A stretch of 9,351 bases of DNA from WTJX01 sp045106295 (lineage in GTDB: Bacteria > Bacteroidota > Bacteroidia > Cytophagales > JAAEPT01): assembly GCA_045106295.1 (NCBI GenBank), contig JBGCEI010000037.1:1-9351 (forward strand). Direction: 5' to 3'. Position 1 is the stretch's first letter, and each line of letters starts with the position of its first letter. Position numbers and translations under genes: made by a program. Below the pieces are notes generated by a model, which saw only the letters and a program-made list of their open reading frames with translations, ran no database searches and had not been told where the DNA came from. Of this stretch, positions 5,764 to 9,351 are shown piece by piece.

Positions 5764-8076
5764 TTACTCTTTTCCGTCCCCTTCTATTTCATCGTCTTCT
5801 AATTCTGCGAAAAAGGATTTAGATCGTTTCACTACCGTTTCTTCTTCCTCTTCTTCTTCTGGCTCATCAGGAAATAAGATATCCATAAAGTCGAGCCCAA
5901 AATGAAGTAATTCTTCTATTTCATAATCTGTCAACAATAATGGCTTTCTGTAGATCAGTAATTCATTCCCTACACTTTCCATATTGTTCCCTCTATTGTC
6001 TTCGAAAAAGCGGAGTTTTTTTGAATTAAAGAACTTACGAATCACTTCCTCTTCTGGCCCTTTTAGTAAATAGTAATTGGAGAACTTAGGGAATTCATCA
6101 AAGTCAATATCCTTGTATTCACCCAGATCAATGATGGAGTCCATAAAGCCTTCTTTCTCTAAAGTAAGATCAGGCATCGGTTTTTCTGTAAAGAAAATGT
6201 GCATGATAGTCATTTTAAAGGTTCTTTTACTGAACCCTCTTCCGACTTCCACCATAATATCTGAAAACTCAATATCCTGCTCTTTGTATGATGCTCTCAG
6301 TACATTTTCTTCAAAATTCATTTTATGTGTTTTACTAAACACAAAGTTTTCAAACTTTTTACTGGCAGTAGACAACACCCTACTATCAAATGACATTCCT
6401 TTGGCTTCCGCCAACTCTTTTAAAATTTCTTGCCTAGGAGTTAACGCCTCTCCTTTTACAATCCGCTTAGATGACAAGGGATGATCAGAAAGGTTATTAT
6501 GATAATCCATACCGATTACCTCAATCTGCCTTCCTTGTGCTTTCACTTGATCCTCAAAGAAAGAAACATGCTCTAAAAAGGAGTGATCAACTACAATAGC
6601 TTCTGCAAAATCAAATACAATATTATGATCTTTCGGGATTTTATTTAAATATGTCTTGATGTACAAATAATTGGAAAAAGTAGCGGCATCTTTAAAAGCT
6701 ACAATCGTCGTATTTTCATTGTAATTATCAACTTCTATTCTCGGTTTAAATAATGAAATAAGAGAAACCCCAAAGAATAAATGAAAGATTAACTCCGCCA
6801 CCACACCAATTAAAATACCATAAATCAATCCAAAAAAGAAGACTGCGAGCATAGTGATAAAATAAACAACGAACTCAACGGCACCTACTTTGAAGACTTT
6901 AAAAAACTGACTTGGCCTTACTAAGTTAATCCCTGAAAAGATAAGGATAGAAGCTAAAGCCGATAATGGAATCGCCTTCAAATACTTTGCTGCAAACAAT
7001 ACAATTCCAAACATGAAAAGGGCATGAAAAAAGTTTGACCAGCGAGTCCTTCCTCCACTAGTTACATTAACGGCCCCACGTTTACTGGCTGAAATCATAG
7101 ATAACCCTCCTACCATACCAGACAACACATTACCAATTCCTATGGCTAATAAATCTTTACTAAGGTTCGTTTTTCTGGCATAAGGATCCATCTTGTCAAT
7201 TGCTTTGGCACTCAATAAGGATTCAATACTACCAATAAATGCAAATAATAAAATGTACTCCCAAGCAGTAGGACTCAATAAAGCCGAGAAATCTGGCAGC
7301 TGAATATTATGAATTAAATCAATAGGTGCATTATGGAATAATTCTAATGAACGCCCCCCTTCATCTCCTACATCTTTCAGTTCATTGGCTCCTGCTTCAA
7401 TTCCAAAGTAATTACCTAATATAACACCTGTCACTACGGCTAATAACGGAGCAGGTACTATCCGCAATTTTTTAATGGAATTAAACGTAAATAAGACTCC
7501 CAAACAGGTAAAAGCAATAATAGCTTCTTTTCTACTGGCTAAGGCAAAAATCTCTCGCCATTCTAATACAATTTTATAGGCATTAGTTGTGTGAACCTCC
7601 ACCCCTAGTGCTACTGGTAATTGCTGAATGGCAATGATAATTCCTAATGCCGCTAACATTCCTTGTACCACAGATGCTGGAAAAAAATCGCCCAATGCTC
7701 CTGCTTTAATCACTCCAAATAAAATCTGTATAACTCCTGCTGCCACGATAACGGCAACTGCTAGACTGTAGCCTTCTTGAATAGTTCTACCCTCACTCAT
7801 GGTGGTAATACAACCCAATGCAATAGTACTTAAACCAGCTGGTGCACCTTTGATAGCCAAAAAAGTTCCAGAGAAAAAAGTAACAATAAGTCCCCCAATA
7901 ATAGAGGTGTAAATAGCCGCTGTAGCAGGAAAACCACTTGCTTCAGCAATAGCCATACACATAGGCAACGCTACAGCAAACACGACAAGTCCTGCGACAA
8001 GATCTTTAGTCCAATTTTTCTTTAAACCAGCAATTCCTTCCTGAGGAATAACTAGTTGATGAGAAGTAGCCTCCAT
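5764..8076 (-). CDS. SulP/SLC26-family anion transporter with STAS and an additional C-terminal domain
   Basis: The 770-residue product has a SulP membrane core (about 24-445, 12-14 segments) with the N-terminal signature DLVAGLVVFAVALPMCMAIA, the substrate-region motif IKGAPAGL (75-82), and FIGSIESLLSAKAID (280-294) followed by KTNLSKDLLAIGIGNVLSG (302-320). Residues about 455-540 form a STAS domain, ending in VVDHSFLEHV and the G-x-x-I-E-V-I-G strand. Beyond this lies a further domain (about 571-730, with DIDFDEFPKFSNYYLLKG at 656-673) that I do not recognise as a named domain, then a tail rich in Glu and Asp (736-770). SulP proteins carry sulfate, bicarbonate or other anions, by proton or sodium symport or by exchange. 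No neighbouring carbonic anhydrase or sulfate-assimilation gene settles the substrate. The ATG is 43 bases after the cdaA stop with no convincing promoter between, so it may be the third gene of a folP-cdaA unit. Confidence 0.92.
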   Translation of the reverse strand: MEATSHQLVIPQEGIAGLKKNWTKDLVAGLVVFAVALPMCMAIAEASGFPATAAIYTSIIGGLIVTFFSGTFLAIKGAPAGLSTIALGCITTMSEGRTIQEGYSLAVAVIVAAGVIQILFGVIKAGALGDFFPASVVQGMLAALGIIIAIQQLPVALGVEVHTTNAYKIVLEWREIFALASRKEAIIAFTCLGVLFTFNSIKKLRIVPAPLLAVVTGVILGNYFGIEAGANELKDVGDEGGRSLELFHNAPIDLIHNIQLPDFSALLSPTAWEYILLFAFIGSIESLLSAKAIDKMDPYARKTNLSKDLLAIGIGNVLSGMVGGLSMISASKRGAVNVTSGGRTRWSNFFHALFMFGIVLFAAKYLKAIPLSALASILIFSGINLVRPSQFFKVFKVGAVEFVVYFITMLAVFFFGLIYGILIGVVAELIFHLFFGVSLISLFKPRIEVDNYNENTTIVAFKDAATFSNYLYIKTYLNKIPKDHNIVFDFAEAIVVDHSFLEHVSFFEDQVKAQGRQIEVIGMDYHNNLSDHPLSSKRIVKGEALTPRQEILKELAEAKGMSFDSRVLSTASKKFENFVFSKTHKMNFEENVLRASYKEQDIEFSDIMVEVGRGFSKRTFKMTIMHIFFTEKPMPDLTLEKEGFMDSIIDLGEYKDIDFDEFPKFSNYYLLKGPEEEVIRKFFNSKKLRFFEDNRGNNMESVGNELLIYRKPLLLTDYEIEELLHFGLDFMDILFPDEPEEEEEEETVVKRSKSFFAELEDDEIEGDGKE

Positions 8077-8119
8077 AGATTAAAAAATAATCATCAATTG
8101 TTTTTCTAAAGTACACAAT

Positions 8120-8935
8120 TTAAAAGAATTTTTTCACTTCTTCTGACAGCAAATGTTCATTCAGCTTTTTTCTAACCTCGGCAAGAGGCAAATTGTGTTC
8201 AATAATACCTTCTGTACAAAATGAAATTAAGCCTGTTTCTTCCGAAACAATCAGGACTACGGCATCCGTCACTTCAGCAATACCAATGGCTGCTCTATGT
8301 CTCAACCCCATACTTTGTTGTATTTCTTCATTTTCAGAAACAGGCATAATGCAACAAGCCGCTGCCACTCTTCCTTTACTCAATATAACTGCCCCATCAT
8401 GTAATGGACTTTCTTTATTAAAAATAGAAATGAGTAACGGTTTCGACAACTTTGCATTCAACTCTACTCCTGTATTAGCATAAAAACGTAATTCTGTACT
8501 ACCTGGAAAAACAATCAATGCCCCCGTACGTGTGGCGCTTAATGTTTTTAGTGAATCTAATACAATATTGATCTCATCTAATGCTACTCCTTGGTTAGTA
8601 CCCTTTTTTAATAGCTTACCTACCATTTTATTGTTTAATGGGTTTGTTTTACCAATCAATAATAAAAAGCGACGTATCTCTTGTTGAAATAAAATAATAG
8701 CGGCTAATACTCCTACTCCAATAAATTGTCCAAAAATGGAACTGAGTAGTTCCATACCTAAGGCATGTACGACTAAATAAATAAGATAAATAGCCAGTAT
8801 CCCTAAAAAAATACGAATAGCGACGGTTCCTTTTAACAGTTTGTACAACTGAAAAAGCAAAAAAGTCACCAAAAGAATATCGAGCAAGTCGATAAACCGG
8901 AATGATAAAAATCCTATGGCAATTAATTGTATCAA
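8120..8935 (-). CDS. cdaA: Membrane diadenylate cyclase CdaA (c-di-AMP synthase)
   Basis: CdaA condenses two ATP into cyclic di-AMP, a second messenger controlling potassium and osmolyte transport and envelope homeostasis in other bacteria. The 271-residue protein has three N-terminal membrane segments (about 14-33, 36-57 and 67-84), then FQQEIRRF (83-90) and the cytoplasmic cyclase domain with both catalytic motifs, LHDGAVI (DGA 180-182) and LRHRAAIG (RHR 212-214). Length and architecture match the family. The start is a TTG (8933-8935) whose last two bases are shared with the folP TGA stop. An in-frame TAA lies six codons upstream with no ATG or GTG between, and the next internal Met (residue 61) would remove two membrane segments. 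Translation is therefore probably coupled to folP. The Firmicutes partners cdaR and glmM are not adjacent. Function is secure. Confidence 0.96.
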   Translation of the reverse strand: MIQLIAIGFLSFRFIDLLDILLVTFLLFQLYKLLKGTVAIRIFLGILAIYLIYLVVHALGMELLSSIFGQFIGVGVLAAIILFQQEIRRFLLLIGKTNPLNNKMVGKLLKKGTNQGVALDEINIVLDSLKTLSATRTGALIVFPGSTELRFYANTGVELNAKLSKPLLISIFNKESPLHDGAVILSKGRVAAACCIMPVSENEEIQQSMGLRHRAAIGIAEVTDAVVLIVSEETGLISFCTEGIIEHNLPLAEVRKKLNEHLLSEEVKKFF

Positions 8936-9351
8936 GAATATTCGTTTAGTTTAGTAAATAAGGTTACTGCTTGCTTTGCCTCTCGCACATCGTGTACTCG
9001 AAGAATCCTAGCTCCTTGTTGCAGTGCAAAAGTATTCAATACTGTGGTAGCATTCAACGATTCTTGAGGTAAAATATCGAGTAATTTGTAAATCATTGAT
9101 TTTCGAGAAACGCCAACTAATAATGGACAAGCTAGTTTCTTTAGTTCGACTAAATTAGCTAACAATTCATAATTTTGATCTACTGTTTTTGCGAAACCAA
9201 AGCCGGGGTCAATAATCACTTGTTGGTGACCTAAAGAATGTATTTTTTCTACTTTTTGACTAAGAGAAGTGATAATATCTTTGACTAAATGGGTGTAATT
9301 CGTTTCTGAAGCCATGGTGCTAGGTGTACCTTTCATATGCATCATAATATA
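8932..9351 (-). CDS. folP: Dihydropteroate synthase (C-terminal half, 5' end outside window)
   Basis: About 139 residues are visible and the frame stays open to the window edge. The visible part begins inside the conserved MHMKGTP motif, so the ATGs there are internal codons and the true start lies beyond base 9351. Further family motifs follow: IIDPGFGFAK (pterin-binding region), VGVSRKSMI with the conserved lysine of the SRKS loop, and ILRVHDV near the C-terminus with the sulfonamide-site arginine. The enzyme joins 6-hydroxymethyl-dihydropterin pyrophosphate to p-aminobenzoate in folate synthesis and is the target of sulfonamides. I see no unusual residue in these motifs. Its stop codon overlaps the cdaA start, an adjacency known for Bacteroidota. 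Identity is secure despite truncation by the window edge. Confidence 0.95.
   Translation of the reverse strand, partial: YIMMHMKGTPSTMASETNYTHLVKDIITSLSQKVEKIHSLGHQQVIIDPGFGFAKTVDQNYELLANLVELKKLACPLLVGVSRKSMIYKLLDILPQESLNATTVLNTFALQQGARILRVHDVREAKQAVTLFTKLNEYS

Noticed and set aside
6077..6484. A 135-codon open frame on the plus strand opposite the SulP gene.
   Set aside because: It lies wholly antisense to a well-supported coding region, has no recognisable motif or promoter, and its composition is what the reverse complement of the SulP cytoplasmic domain would give.
8077..8119. A sulP promoter: TACTTTAG on the minus strand (8106-8113), and the inverted repeat AATTGT/ACAATT (8096-8120) as a cdaA terminator.
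   Set aside because: The -7 box has a mismatch and there is no TTTG at suitable spacing. The repeat has a 6-base AT-rich stem with a 13-base loop, too weak to call.
8193..8483. A 96-codon open frame on the plus strand opposite cdaA.
   Set aside because: It is the mirror of the conserved cyclase domain, with no family resemblance of its own.

Overview
The window looks like a chromosomal segment from a Bacteroidota bacterium. Three things point there: SprA, the type IX secretion translocon found in that phylum; AT-rich start regions without Shine-Dalgarno sequences; and a TAnnTTTG-type promoter box. The coding content is compatible with Flavobacteriia or Saprospiria, and I cannot separate these by eye. 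Most genes are conserved core genes. I see no mobile element, CRISPR array, rRNA or tRNA gene, and no gene-free stretch longer than about 180 bases.

Left part, plus strand. The window opens inside sprA, with about 1,050 C-terminal residues of the outer-membrane translocon. A 177-base gap with repeated TTAACTAA/TTAGTTAA motifs leads to gcvH (glycine cleavage H protein). A 71-base gap with two small palindromes and a good promoter candidate leads to a tight three-gene unit with 4-base gaps: a VanZ-like membrane protein, a TonB-type energy transducer with an extra N-terminal membrane segment, and a polysaccharide pyruvyl transferase-like protein.

Right part, minus strand. Reading leftward, the C-terminal half of folP (dihydropteroate synthase) overlaps cdaA (membrane diadenylate cyclase), which starts with TTG inside the folP stop codon. 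Forty-three bases further on, a long SulP-family anion transporter follows. It carries a STAS domain plus a further cytoplasmic domain of about 160 residues and an acidic tail. This transporter converges tail to tail with the pyruvyl transferase gene, leaving 12 bases between them.

Working picture: the left part combines protein export across the outer membrane, one-carbon metabolism and envelope functions. The right part is a probable folP-cdaA-sulP transcription unit linking folate synthesis, c-di-AMP production and anion transport. The points most worth a second look are the unassigned C-terminal domain of the SulP transporter next to a c-di-AMP synthase, the motif-rich gcvH leader, and the palindromic promoter before the vanZ-tonB unit.
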